Translations under genes and position numbers: made by a program
In this document: piece by piece, positions 14,201-22,992 of the stretch
How positions within the stretch are numbered: position 1 is the stretch's first letter
Layout of the letters: the number at the start of each line of letters is the position of its first letter
The notes under the pieces: generated by a model
Database searches by the model: none
What the model saw: the letters and a program-made list of their open reading frames with translations, nothing else
What the model was told of the DNA's origin: nothing
Assembly: GCF_000002985.6 (NCBI RefSeq)
Contig: NC_003280.10
Span: 4,150,501 to 4,214,500 of the forward strand
DNA: 64,000 nt
Reading direction: 5' to 3'
Source: Caenorhabditis elegans
Taxonomy: Eukaryota; Nematoda; Chromadorea; Rhabditida; Rhabditidae

Positions 14201-16637
14201 ACTATGTCTATATTTTATCTGAAATCTGAAACTTGAAAAAAAATCTGTTTTTTTAAATTTAAATAAATTTTCATATATACTAGATTTTTCTCTTAATTTT
14301 CGCAAAAATCACATTCTTTGGTCATTTTTGGCTTCAATCAACGTAGTTTCAACAGAAGAGATTTTCCGATTTATCATCTAACTGTTGAGTACATTTTTTT
14401 GAAAAAACAGTCTACTTCGTCTATAAAATTTTGATTCATTTTTGATCCTTTGCATGAAAAAATAACACTTCCCAATTTTGAACACTTCCTGACTGTTTGT
14501 TTATGGGCATTTCTGCGAGCAAAAAGAAGCGGCTCATCCCACATAAGAATTTAAGTAATGAGTTGAAAAAATGACTCTTCTATTTTCAGCGTTTTTCATG
14601 TTTTTATATGTGGAATAGTCACAAAAGTCAAAAATCATCATTAATCGTGCATAATTTTGTAAGATAATACCGTTTACTTGTAGTTTGTAGTCCCACGTTT
14701 TCAAGTGAATAAAACTATAAACTTTGTGGCTTGAAAATTGTTTGATCCTATTTAAATGTTAATGTAGGTATATTAAACACGGAGATTAAAAATAAAAGCA
14801 AGCAAAGGAAGTGATCACACGGATTGATAACGTTTTCTCTGTTGGAAAAAAGTTGGAAAAAGGAAGTGATGTGCTTCAGATGAACCTAAGTTTAACTTGG
14901 TTTTATGTTTTTAGCTGGTCAATTTGTATAATTTTTGAAAATAAGATTGTCCAGCTTAAAATTTCAAATCACTACTTATATTTTTACGGGATAAGGAGAT
15001 AACTCCATGCTTGCAAACCAAAACAATTACTCAGCACTTTTTCAAATTTTACAACAAACATAACAAATTTTCAGAACACTTGCGATCCACAAATCGACTC
15101 TTCTTTCATCCCAATCTACATGTTAATTGGTCTCCTTGTCATTCGCCTGCTCCCAATTGTGCTCGGTGTCCTCCTCGCCGTTAAAAAGACCCCGCTTAGC
15201 GAAGGAGTCGCACAACTTGTTGAGAAACTTCGGAAAGGGGAAAAGAGAAGGTAAGCTTGTAGCTCAACAACTATACTTTCTTTAGAATCAACATAGATAC
15301 TAACTTTCTTCTAACCTTCGCCATTTTTTCTAGGTTATACGTTAAGAAGCAACAACGAACCACGACCACTTTTGATGGAGAGCATGTGAGCAAGAGTACG
15401 ACTTTTGGAGTTGATGGTACTCCACCAAGGTGGGTAAAATGCAGCCGACAACTTTCGGGTACTGTGGTGGCTAGCTCATCTGAACCGGTAAGGTGTCGGC
15501 TGCAGAAAACGCGAGTTGGGCCGACGTCTTGCCGGTTCTTTTTGGAGGAACCCGCGAGCTGTCGGCTACAATACATTTACACCTTGAGTATCATCTAGTT
15601 TCAAATAAGTGGGTGACCAGCAGCCGGCACCTCGCTATTTTCTGATTGGAGATACCAGCGATGTGTCGGGTGCTGAAATGAATAGAAAATTTTTTTCGAG
15701 GCCCGGAACGTGTCGGATGTTTTCTTTATATACTTCGCGTGACCCTCTCACAGAGTTCTCTAGTAATAGTATCAACAGCCGTCCTTTTTTCAATTCTGAA
15801 AAGACTCGCAAGGTGTCTGCTGCTGCTGTTTTGAGGCTGTTTTTGGCCCACCAAATGTCGGCCGCCGAAAGTGTTCATAATAAGAACTATTGGTTTCCGT
15901 GCACACACTTTCAAATCGAATCTTCGATCTTTTAATATTTATCTGCAACAACATAAACACACACTCACCACAAATACGAACGATCATGAGTTGCCAGCGA
16001 CTAAGAAGTGAAATCTTAGATTTGGGGAGAAAAGTGCGGGATAAGCCGTCGAAATGATACATGGCTAATTGGATAAACGATGAATTAGGGGGCAAAGGGG
16101 GGAGAATAATATAAATGATGTTTGTGCCTTTCAGAATCACGTCAACTCCACTTCCGCCTGTTCCATCGCCAGCTCAAATTGATCATAGCATTAGGTAAGA
16201 GATTATGATGGAAATGCCTATACAGTAACCCTACAGTAACCCTACAGTACCTTACAGCATCCATCCCGTAACACTACAGTAACCCAACCATAACTCTACG
16301 ATAACCCCTTGTTAGCTCTATAGTAATCCTACAGTAACCCTACAGTAGCCTTACAGTATCTTACAGTAACCATACAGTAACCCTACAGTACCTTACAGTG
16401 ATCTCACCGTAATTCTACAGTAACCCTCAATCTCTCAAGTTTTCAGCTACAACAACGCCGCCTATTTTGCCACTTCTGGCGCTTTTTCCTCTCGATCCAG
16501 TGATATTTCCAGAATTGATGCTAGCGAACTTTTCAAGTGAGTTTTGAGCTTTTTAGTATCAAAAAAAAATTGTATCAAATAATTTCAGAAACCCTATCAA
16601 CCGTGCTCCATCGGGCAGTCTCCAGTCTGAAGTGTGA
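5275..16637 (+). CDS. Multi-pass membrane protein, probably four helices, 382 aa
   Basis: Nine exons: 5275-5439, 9676-9846, 11392-11514, 11649-11867, 15075-15250, 15334-15429, 16135-16194, 16447-16536, 16589-16637. They join in frame to 382 codons plus TGA. The ATG lies two bases after an AG acceptor, as expected for a trans-spliced message. I do not recognise the family. A Pro-rich, acidic N-terminus is followed by hydrophobic segments near residues 43-67, 118-137, 150-178 and 252-278, so the topology is probably four helices with both ends cytosolic. The loop before the last helix contains possible N-glycosylation sites (NAT, NNT) and cysteines. The tail is basic, then Ser/Thr/Pro-rich, and ends in Ser-Glu-Val, which fits a class I PDZ ligand. 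An AATAAA occurs at 16852. Introns 1 and 4 (4.2 and 3.2 kb) each contain a small opposite-strand gene. Exon structure is well supported; function is unknown. Confidence 0.85.
5900..6800. repeat. Scattered degenerate TTAGGC/GCCTAA units
   Basis: Clusters of CCTAAGCC- and CTTAGGC-like words are scattered through this part of intron 1, most densely at 5905-6075 and 6455-6800, mixed with ordinary AT-rich sequence. They look like a heavily decayed telomere-like array. Confidence 0.6.
5991..6028 (+). repeat. Perfect 17-bp hairpin with GAAA loop
   Basis: Bases 5991-6007 and 6012-6028 are perfectly complementary inverted copies, separated only by GAAA. A transcript would fold into a 17-bp stem capped by a GNRA-type tetraloop. 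It lies inside intron 1 of the plus-strand membrane protein gene. The lack of any mismatch stands out against the decayed repeat around it. Confidence 0.85.
7211..7342 (-). CDS. Intronless micro-gene, 43-aa basic peptide
   Basis: A 44-codon frame starts with Met-Phe-His-Ile-Asn-Gln-Asp, ends with Arg-Gly-Phe-Arg-Arg followed by six residues, and stops at TAA. I do not recognise a family. Support comes from the second frame at 12965-13129, which shares the start MFHI.QD and the motif RRGFRR in the same order, also on the minus strand and also inside an intron of the same host gene. A TATA box lies about 90 bases upstream (7431-7437), and a minus-strand AATAAA lies at 6967-6972. There is no signal peptide or membrane segment; the mature product would be small, basic and probably soluble. 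It is too short for usual gene-finding thresholds. Confidence 0.7.
   Translation of the reverse strand: MFHINQDILTNVDAHRSPAVKAAIQRTIEEKRRGFRRCVSAFY
7431..7437 (-). promoter_or_regulatory. TATA box of the 43-aa micro-gene
   Basis: TATATAA on the minus strand, about 90 bases before the ATG at 7342. TGATAA-type GATA sites occur on both sides (near 7410 and 7455). Confidence 0.5.
7745..7975 (-). repeat. Interstitial telomere-like tract
   Basis: Degenerate TAAGCC units on the plus strand (TTAGGC on minus), interspersed with TAAGAC and CAAGCC variants, in intron 1 of the membrane protein gene. Confidence 0.75.
9220..9480. repeat. GTCGG-type dispersed repeat
   Basis: Contains GC-rich words such as GATGTCGGGCGCTGAAA, GTCAGACGCTG and ATTGTCGGGTGCTT, together with GGGTCCCACC and GGGTTCTA. 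Related words recur at 15.4-15.9, 17.4-17.7 and 40.2 kb. The short open frames crossing it are not convincing genes. Confidence 0.5.
10613..10733. mobile_element. Foldback element of CGGCAAATT units
   Basis: About 120 bases built from CGGCAAATTTGCCG-like words in both orientations, ending in GCACACCCCTG. The same ends, inverted, occur at 21829-21948, and unit fragments lie at 22.4-22.75 kb. No coding capacity, so it fits a small non-autonomous element. It lies in intron 2 of the membrane protein gene. Confidence 0.6.
12290..12640 (+). repeat. Degenerate tandem repeat (AACTTTCTGTCAA)
   Basis: Roughly a dozen imperfect copies of a unit of about 25-30 bases built around CAACTTTCTGTCAA, in intron 4 of the membrane protein gene. 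The open frames here are repeat-derived (repeated NFLS and related words). Confidence 0.7.
12965..13129 (-). CDS. Intronless micro-gene, 54-aa basic peptide (paralogue)
   Basis: A 55-codon frame starts with Met-Phe-His-Ile-His-Gln-Asp-Val, has a Lys-rich middle, contains RRRGFRR about ten residues from the end and stops at TAA. It shares its first seven positions, except one, and the RRGFRR motif with the 43-aa peptide at 7211-7342; the middle is about ten residues longer. A minus-strand TATAAAA lies about 110 bases upstream at 13236-13242, and a minus-strand AATAAA lies at 12750-12755. It is nested in intron 4 of the plus-strand membrane protein gene. Function unknown. Conservation of both ends with a variable middle argues for selection on a peptide. 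Confidence 0.7.
   Translation of the reverse strand: MFHIHQDVYNFSNTEIMVKKTMLTRKPSNGEKKIIERSLLDRRRGFRRSFTSLH
13236..13242 (-). promoter_or_regulatory. TATA box of the 54-aa micro-gene
   Basis: TATAAAA on the minus strand, about 110 bases before the ATG at 13129. The spacing resembles that of the paralogue at 7.3 kb. Confidence 0.5.
15436..15870. repeat. GTCGGCTGC-type repeat cluster
   Basis: Five to seven GC-rich words such as GTGTCGGCTGCAG, CAGCCGACAAC, CTGTCGGCTAC, CAGCCGGCAC and GTGTCGGGTGCTG recur about every 50-70 bases in both orientations, often beside AACCCG or ACCGG. They fill most of intron 6 of the membrane protein gene. Open frames across them are not genes. Confidence 0.6.
16205..16432 (+). 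repeat. CTACAGTAACC repeat
   Basis: Imperfect tandem copies of ACAGTAACCCT, about eleven bases per unit, occupy intron 7 of the membrane protein gene. The same word occurs in short patches at 11.55-11.64, 46.88-46.93, 49.80-49.85, 54.25-54.28 and 62.4-62.58 kb, so it is a dispersed family. Confidence 0.8.
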
Positions 16638-16851
16638 TTTTCTTTGAAAAATTTCAATTTTCTCGCTCAATCTCTCACTACGTTGCCTTTCTTTGACAAT
16701 CCTGACCAATTTGAAGCATCCTCACCTCAGTTTTCTATTGAAAAAAAACTATATCTTTCATTTTGCCCCCACCTTCCCCGTTGTGTACTGGTATTTACTG
16801 TACTTATATATTGAATTGCATTTTTTTTTAAATATTTTTTGTGAAAATTGA

Positions 16852-16857
16852 AATAAA
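16852..16857 (+). terminator. Poly(A) signal of the membrane protein gene
   Basis: AATAAA about 215 bases after the stop codon at 16637. Confidence 0.5.
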
Positions 16858-17008
16858 TACTTGGATTTAAAAATTGAAGCGATCGACATCTTACGAGTCT
16901 AATAAATTTCTAGTTCCATTTTCTAACAAAACGTTCATTTTTTAAATTAAAAAGGGAAAACATGTTCAGGAGAAATTGTAGACGAATGGCATCAAACAAG
17001 CGCTCATA

Positions 17009-18000
17009 TTAGTGACTGAAAATAACAAATCTCCCAGCATATCATACTCCACACTTACCAAGTAATGAATAGAATTTTGCTCTTTTTTCCGTTCACCTCG
17101 GATGATTCAATAGTATGGTACTCCGACTCGTACTCATAGGTAACTCCATTTGGGTATTGAGTGGCATACCATCCATCATCCTCACAGACTACACCAAAGT
17201 ATGAGAACATGTCGACATATTCACCGGTTCTTGGTTGCGGGGTAAGGGCCAACTGAAGTGAAAGCCTTTGGTATTAAAACTATAAGACCTCCAAAAATGT
17301 TAATATACATATGTAGTAAAATACTCAATTTTTTCCAATAAATATTATTTTTAGAATTCGCATGTTTGTCCTGAATATTCCCAACTTATGTTAAGGTGCC
17401 CATGGGCGCCTCCGCCGGCCTCAGCGGTCGCCGCGCCGGCCTCACGGCGTCACTCAAGCCGTATGTATCCGAATGTATAGTGCGGCGAGGAACCCCGAAA
17501 GTGTCGGCTGCTTCCAAAAAACTACCTCTTCCCACTACGTTGCGCACACACCAATCTAGCACTCATCGCACGCCGAGCTGCGGAACCCCGAACGTGTCGC
17601 CCGCCTTTCGCACTTCGCTGCATACACACAGCGGCGTCGGCGTGAAGCCCGCATTTCGCGCCTCACTCATCTGGGAGCCCTAGTTAAATCGACATAAACT
17701 CTCACTTACGGGATATTCATCCGCTTTATCAGGTCTGGGAATCTCGGTTTCTGACCACATGAAACTGAGCGATTGATATTTATCCGCCGTACAAGTCACA
17801 TTCCGAGTACAGCCCGCTCCTTCCGAGTACAAAGTTGCCACGGGGACTGGAAAAACTTGGCTATTAATAGAAAAACGATAAGAAAACTAACATTGAACCA
17901 AAGTTTCCAACATATCAGGGCATGGACAGCGGATTTGGACATGGCAACCTTCACAATAAATTGAGCCAAAAAGCACGACGAAAAACACAATACTTTTCAT
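17009..18000 (-). CDS. Secreted Cys-rich protein, DUF281-like, copy 1, 148 aa
   Basis: Four coding exons on the minus strand: 17892-18000, 17710-17846, 17059-17252 and 17009-17015. They join to 148 codons plus TAA. The last exon contributes only the second part of a Cys codon, a His and the stop. Residues 1-18 form a signal peptide (MKSIVFFVVLFGSIYC). A CPCPDMLETL segment follows, then a GCTRNVTCTA segment with two Cys, and finally a part containing VVCEDDGWYAT and a terminal CH. The spacing resembles nematode DUF281-type secreted proteins, but that assignment is tentative. The tandem copy at 19168-20108 has the same length and exon phases. Tc1 sits between the two, its nearest end 177 bases upstream of this ATG. 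Intron 2 carries a GC-rich repeat block. Confidence 0.8.
17400..17690. repeat. GC-rich GTGTCGGCTGC block in an intron
   Basis: A block clearly richer in GC than its surroundings, containing GAACCCCGAAAGTGTCGGCT and GAACCCCGAACGTGTCGCCC. It belongs with the repeat words at 9.2-9.5 and 15.4-15.9 kb. It gives a 95-codon plus-strand frame, but it lies within a minus-strand intron and I see no protein features. Confidence 0.5.
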
Positions 18001-18178
18001 TTTGGAAGATTTTGATAGCTCCTGTGATGATTTTCAGGGGTTTTATTGGTAACTGCTATGTAAATTTTTCGTGTTGGTATGTTAATTTTTGTTTTAACAT
18101 ATAATTTTTGATTCTTTTGATTAGAATAAATTTTCCAACAAAAAATTCATTTTTTTTTTAAATTAAAACACTTATGTA

Positions 18179-19107
18179 CAGTGCTGGCCAAAAAGATATC
18201 CACTTTTGGTTTTTTGTGTGTAACTTTTTTCTCAAGCATCCATTTGACTTGAATTTTTCCGTGTGCATAAAGCGAAATGTTACGCAAATTTGCGGACCGA
18301 ACATTACATGATTATCGATTTTTTCTGAATTTTATTTCAATTTTTTGATTTTTTCGTTTTTCCAATTTTCATTATTTTTTTTGAATTATCAATAAAACGC
18401 ACTCTGTTTGTTGCACTGGATTTGTTTGGTTGATAAATTATTTTTAAGGTATGGTAAAATCTGTTGGGTGTAAAAATCTTTCCTTGGACGTCAAGAAAGC
18501 CATTGTAGCTGGCTTCGAACAAGGAATACCCACGAAAATGCTCGCGCTGCAAATTCAACGTTCTCCGTCGACTATTTGGAAAGTAATCAAGAAGTACCAA
18601 ACTGAGGTGAGTTCGAAAAATATTATTTTTTAATAATAAATGTTTAGAAATCCGTCGCTTTGAGAATCTCGCCCGGCAGGCCTCGAGTGACAACCCATAG
18701 GATGGATCGCAACATCCTCCGATCAGCAAGAGAAGATCCGCATAGGACCGCCACGGATATTCAAATGATTATAAGTTCTCCAAATGAACCTGTACCAAGT
18801 AAACGAACTGTTCGTCGACGTTTACAGCAAGCAGGACTACACGGACGAAAGCCAGTCAAGAAACCGTTCATCAGTAAGAAAAATCGCATGGCTCGAGTTG
18901 CGTGGGCAAAAGCGCATCTTCGTTGGGGACGTCAGGAATGGGCTAAACACATCTGGTCTGACGAAAGCAAGTTCAATTTGTTCGGGAGTGATGGAAATTC
19001 CTGGGTACGTCGTCCTGTTGGCTCTAGGTACTCTCAAAACAAAATAACCACTTAGAAAAAAGTTACACACAAAAAACCAAAAGTGGATATCTTTTTGGCC
19101 AGCACTG
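18179..19107 (+). mobile_element. Internally deleted Tc1 transposon (929 bp)
   Basis: Both ends read CAGTGCTGGCCAAAAAGATA inward and continue as inverted repeats of about 50 bases; TA dinucleotides flank both sides (18177-18178 and 19108-19109). The ends and coding sequence match what I know of C. elegans Tc1, a Tc1/mariner DDE transposon of about 1.6 kb, so roughly 0.7 kb is missing from the 3' half. The ends look intact, so transposase from another copy could in principle mobilise it. It lies 60 bases past the stop of the Cys-rich gene at 19168-20108, probably in or near its 3' UTR. Confidence 0.93.
18451..19055 (+). pseudogene. Truncated Tc1 transposase
   Basis: Exon 18451-18606, a 41-base intron 18607-18647, and exon 18648 to a TAG at 19053-19055. 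The first exon encodes the N-terminal helix-turn-helix (SLDVKKAIVAGFEQG), followed by the second DNA-binding half with the GRPR hook (SPGRPRV). The first catalytic Asp is present in the WSDESKFNLFGSDG segment. The frame then runs past PVGSRYS into the deletion junction and stops, so the second Asp and last Glu of the catalytic triad are missing. The product could bind Tc1 ends but could not catalyse transposition. Confidence 0.9.
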
Positions 19108-19167
19108 TAAATTTCAAAATGTTCAGGAGAAATTGTAGACGAATCTGGCATCAAACAAGCGCTCATA

Positions 19168-20108
19168 TTAGTGACTGAAAATAAAACATTTGAAGAAAAA
19201 AAGAAAAAATATCAAAATTTACTTACCAGGAAATCAATACAATTTTGCTTCTTTTCCCTTCCACCTCGTCTGGCCCAATAGTTCGGAAGCCCAAACCATA
19301 TTCATAATAAACTCCATTTGGATATTTAGTGGCGTACCAGCCATCATTCTCACAGACTACTCCAAAATATGAAAACATATCGATGTATTCAATGATTCCT
19401 GGTGCTGGGACAGTGGCGAGCTGGTATATTTAAATTTTGTGGAATCCTTAGACGTTACTTTAAAGGCGCACGGTTTTTTTTCTTACGGTGGGTTTTGCCA
19501 CGAAATTGTTCTATGATCCTTCTTGCTACAAGTTTTGAACTTTGACTGGAAACTTTGAGAAGTCGAGGAGTGTTTGCAAGTTTCTATTTGGCTTGGTCTT
19601 GGACTTAGGTTTGAGTTTGGGCTTAGGCTAAGGCATAAACTTAGGCTTTGGCTTTGGCTTAGGCTTAGGCTTAGACTCCGGCTCCGACTTAGTCCTTTAA
19701 GTGACGTACAAAGCAGGAAACTCAAGGCTTCGTCAGCCTTGAGAAAATTCTACAATATTTGGTCTCTAAACTAAATTTTCTCCAAAAATGTTTCAAAGTC
19801 CGCCAGAGGTAACTTACAAAATAATCATCATCAGCTTCATCTGGCTTGGGAATCTCGGATTCTGTCCACATAAAATGGATAACTGGATAACTATCAACCT
19901 GACAAGTCACATTCCGAATACAGCCCGCTCCTTCAGAGTACAAAGTTGTCTCGGGTGCTGAAAAAGTTTGACTACCCCACAAAAACCAACTAAAAAACTC
20001 ACATTCAATCAATGTATCCAACATATCTGGGCATGGACAGCTATCATAACAGCCTGCTTCACAATGAAACAAGCCGATAAGCACGACGAAAAGAAAAAAA
20101 TTGTTCAT
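19168..20108 (-). CDS. Secreted Cys-rich protein, DUF281-like, copy 2, 148 aa
   Basis: Exons on the minus strand: 20003-20108, 19818-19957, 19227-19420 and 19168-19174, joining to 148 codons plus TAA, the same length and phases as copy 1. Signal peptide MNNFFLFVVLIGLFHC, then CPCPDMLDTLIEC, GCIRNVTCQV, VVCENDGWYAT and a terminal CH. The region around and below the stop is nearly identical to that of copy 1 for about 55 bases, so the duplication included the 3' end. Intron 2 contains a TTAGGC-like tract where copy 1 has a GC-rich block, so each paralogue gained different repeats in the same intron. Secreted; function unknown. Confidence 0.8.
19580..19700 (+). repeat. Short TTAGGC-like tract
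   Basis: Degenerate CTTAGGCTTAGGC and TTTGGCTTTGGC units in intron 2 of the second Cys-rich gene. Confidence 0.7.
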
Positions 20109-21184
20109 TTTCGGAGAATGATGTGATGGTTTTCATGGGTTTCATTGTTAGATTGATATAGAAAATATTCGTATTGTTGTGTTAATTTTTGCGATTTTTG
20201 ATCTGAAATCTTTGAAAAAATGAACAAAAGTGAAAAATATGTACGAATCTCTCATTTAACTACAAAATACTTTTTATTGTACTTTTGGAGTAGCGCATGT
20301 GAGGAAATTGCTAAAACCACTCCTTTGGTCCCAAAATGACCAAATAATAAAACTTTTCAAAAAAATTTTGAAAATTCTTTATTTACTGTCAAAAAGTGGC
20401 AATTACTCAGTTTTTGCCACTTATGATTTTGGAAGTACACCAAAAAACTAAAACATTGTAGGGGTGGAACATGCGACATTTTTTTAATTTCCTCAAAAGC
20501 TCGTCTTTTTCAAAATTTTGGCAATTTGCCAAAACTCGGTCTGGGTCTCGGAGCGAAAATGCGACTGCCGCGAAATTCAAACAAGATTTTCGGGTCTTGC
20601 GGGAGCGTTTCAATCTTTTCGATCGTTTTTGCTGCGAAGACTGAGAAAAATAATTTTTTAAAAATCCACCGCAGCAAATATTTCATAAATTCTACATCAA
20701 TACATCTACATCATCTGCTCAAGTTTGCTCAACTGTAAAGTGAAAAATGGAATTTAACTTGTAAGTTGAATAATAAGTGCATTTATTAGAATACTGGAAT
20801 TTGGATAGTTTGGATAATTTGGAATTTAAAAAATTGGAATGTTGGATTACATATTTGGAATATTGAATGAGACACTGAGAATCGAATTGAGGTAAAATAA
20901 ATTGGTAATTTGAGTGGGAATAAATTATAAAAATTGGAGGAGTTGTGGGTGGAGGTCGCTCAAATAATCAAAATGGGACCTTGAAGCTGAAACACAATAT
21001 AATTGGAATATTAAGAAATATTAAGATGTTTCAAGATTTGATAACGAATTATTTGAGAAGTATTGAAGAAATTTGAGTGCAAAAAGTATAAAAACTGGAG
21101 GAGATGTGTGGTTCAGATCATGAAATATGTTATTGTGATATCAAGTTTTTTTTACAAATCAGGGGTGTCTAGGTCACAAAGTAA
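20109..21184. other. Spacer between Cys-rich and RPA-like genes
   Basis: AT-rich. About 20540-20610 has a repeat-like segment (GGTCTCGGAGCGAAAATGCG, CCGCGAAATTCAAAC) that recurs at 23.86-23.93 kb. From about 20750 to 21150 short TTGGAATTTGGAA-like words are frequent. No gene seen. Confidence 0.5.
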
Positions 21185-21310
21185 TCATGGAATCTGACTG
21201 ATTGTAGTTGTAGTGCCTCGAGCATTGTATCCATTGAACCAAGCCTCCAGCTGAGCAGCTCCATTTACATCAGGTTGAACAACGATTCTCGTTCCAGGGG
21301 TCACGCTCAA

Positions 21311-22987
21311 CTACAACTCCCCTTCAAATTGAGTTGGAACAATTCCTTTGAATGCCACAATTTTGTTTTGGAACTCCTCTACTCCGGAATCCATAGCTCT
21401 ATACCCCCATAGAGTAAGCCGAATTCTAAAATTCGAATCGTCAATGACCACCATATTTCTCAAAACTGGAGGTTTATTTTCTATTGGGTGGTAATCATCG
21501 AGAAAATCATTGATTTCTTCAACAGCAACAATAACGTCAATTGGCTTTCGGTAGTATTGCTCATTTTGGACATTGCAGAGCATGACCCTATTGAGGTTCA
21601 ATTTTGGGACTGTCAACACGGCTGGAGCAGGTTCAATCTGAAATTTTTGAAATAAAAGCAGTCTGGTAATTTAAATGTTCGCTTACCGTGGGGAATTCAT
21701 CCAGTATAATTTCAAATGCATGTCCAGTTTGGTTGTACAGTGTGTGTCCATTTTTAACTTTTCCGCCGGTGAGGTAATACGACTGCAATTTTGAATTATA
21801 AGTTTTGCGAATAAGAGAAGGTACATAGCAGGGGTGTGCGGCAAATTTGCCGAATTTTCCGTGCTCGGCAAATATTGGAAAACCAAATTAGGTGAATTTG
21901 CCGAACTCGCCGAGCCATTTTGAAATTTACCGCCCTCCCCTGGCACATAGATATTTTCTCACCTGATCCTTCGCAATACTTCCGTAGAGCCTGACGCCTA
22001 ATTCACCGAAAGCAACACATCGAATAGTGTAACCATTAACATCCGTGATCTCGAAGCTGAATACTTTCTCTGGACGGCGTTTATCATCCATGAGTGTTAC
22101 TCTTCCATGGATCTTGAAATTATCGACCGAATCGTTGAGATTTGCAATTGGAGTCACAGCTGCAGGTGGTGCTGAAATGTATTCCAAAGCTTTTTTGAAC
22201 TTATATCTGATAATGAACTAACCATCAACGTTTTGGTCGGTCGCGGGATCCTCCTGTCTAATCTTGACGTTGTGCTCATTAAAAATTATGATTTCACATG
22301 CATGGGTTGTGTAGCTGGGATAGTCGTCGCTCTTCAATTGAATTTTTCCATCCATCACATAGCATAGCTGTAAAAGGTAAAGGGAAACTTCTTGATCATT
22401 TGCCGAAAATTTTCAATTCCGGCAAATTGCTGATTTGCCGGATTTGTTTATAGGGATTTTTTATTTGAAACACTTGAAACTGTGGCTTTTTGAAATTTTT
22501 TCCTCCGTTTTCTTTAGATATTTTCATAGAAATTTCTTATTTTTCAAAATAGATGTAGAAGCATTCATAGAATGCGTACAATTGTGCCAATTTGAAATTT
22601 CCAAAAAAATATATATATGGGCAAACCCAAAATTTGTCAAAAATTGTCGGCTAGTGCCGTTTTTCCAATCGTCAATTTGCCTGTTTTCCGATTAGTCGGA
22701 AATTTTCAATTCCGGCAATTTACCGGTTTTCCAGAAAAAATCGTTTGCCGCTTTCCCCTACCGCACATTATGTATCGAAAATCACTCACCTCATTCAATT
22801 TAAGCTCACGCTTACAATATTCGCCAGCTGCTCCAAAAGCTACACATCTGATCGATTCTCCATATGTGTCAGTCAGATCGAAACTGACACCGTTTGTGAT
22901 TTCCTTCATGAAAGTCACTCTTTCACAAATTGCGAAGTTGGAGATTTCCGGGGAAAGGCTTGAAATCGGGGTTAGCTCTCTATCCAT
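21311..22987 (-). CDS. RPA70-like OB-fold protein, copy A, shortened by an early stop
   Basis: Minus-strand exons 22790-22987, 22223-22367, 21963-22171, 21687-21782 and 21311-21637 give 324 residues. Exons 1-2 and 3-4 each make one OB fold resembling RPA70 DNA-binding domain A (CERVTFMKEI...SFDLTDTYGESIRCVAFG; GRVTLMD...ITDVNGYTIRCVAFG). Exon 5 resembles domain B (VVIDDSNFRIRLTLWG, KIVAFKGIVP). A TAG at 21311-21313 falls where copy C has Phe in QLFLSITPG, yet the frame continues beyond it for about 42 codons, ending near 21185 with sequence like the copy C C-terminus. Either the protein lost its last strands or this is a young pseudogene. The ATG lies five bases after a TTTCAG acceptor, probably for trans-splicing. 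Predicted role: single-strand nucleic-acid binding. Confidence 0.75.
21829..21948. mobile_element. Foldback element of CGGCAAATT units
   Basis: Runs from AGGGGTGTGCGGCAAATTTG to CCGCCCTCCCCTG, with inverted CGGCAAATT and GAACTCGCCGAGC words between. It is an inverted relative of the element at 10613-10733. It lies in intron 3 of RPA-like copy A. Confidence 0.65.
22395..22750. repeat. Dispersed GCCGGAATTGCCG fragments
   Basis: Fragments such as TTCCGGCAAATTGCTGATTT and TTCCGGCAATTTACCGGTTT flank AT-rich sequence in intron 1 of RPA-like copy A. They are related to, but more decayed than, the foldback element at 21.8 kb. Confidence 0.5.
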
Positions 22988-22992
22988 GATTC

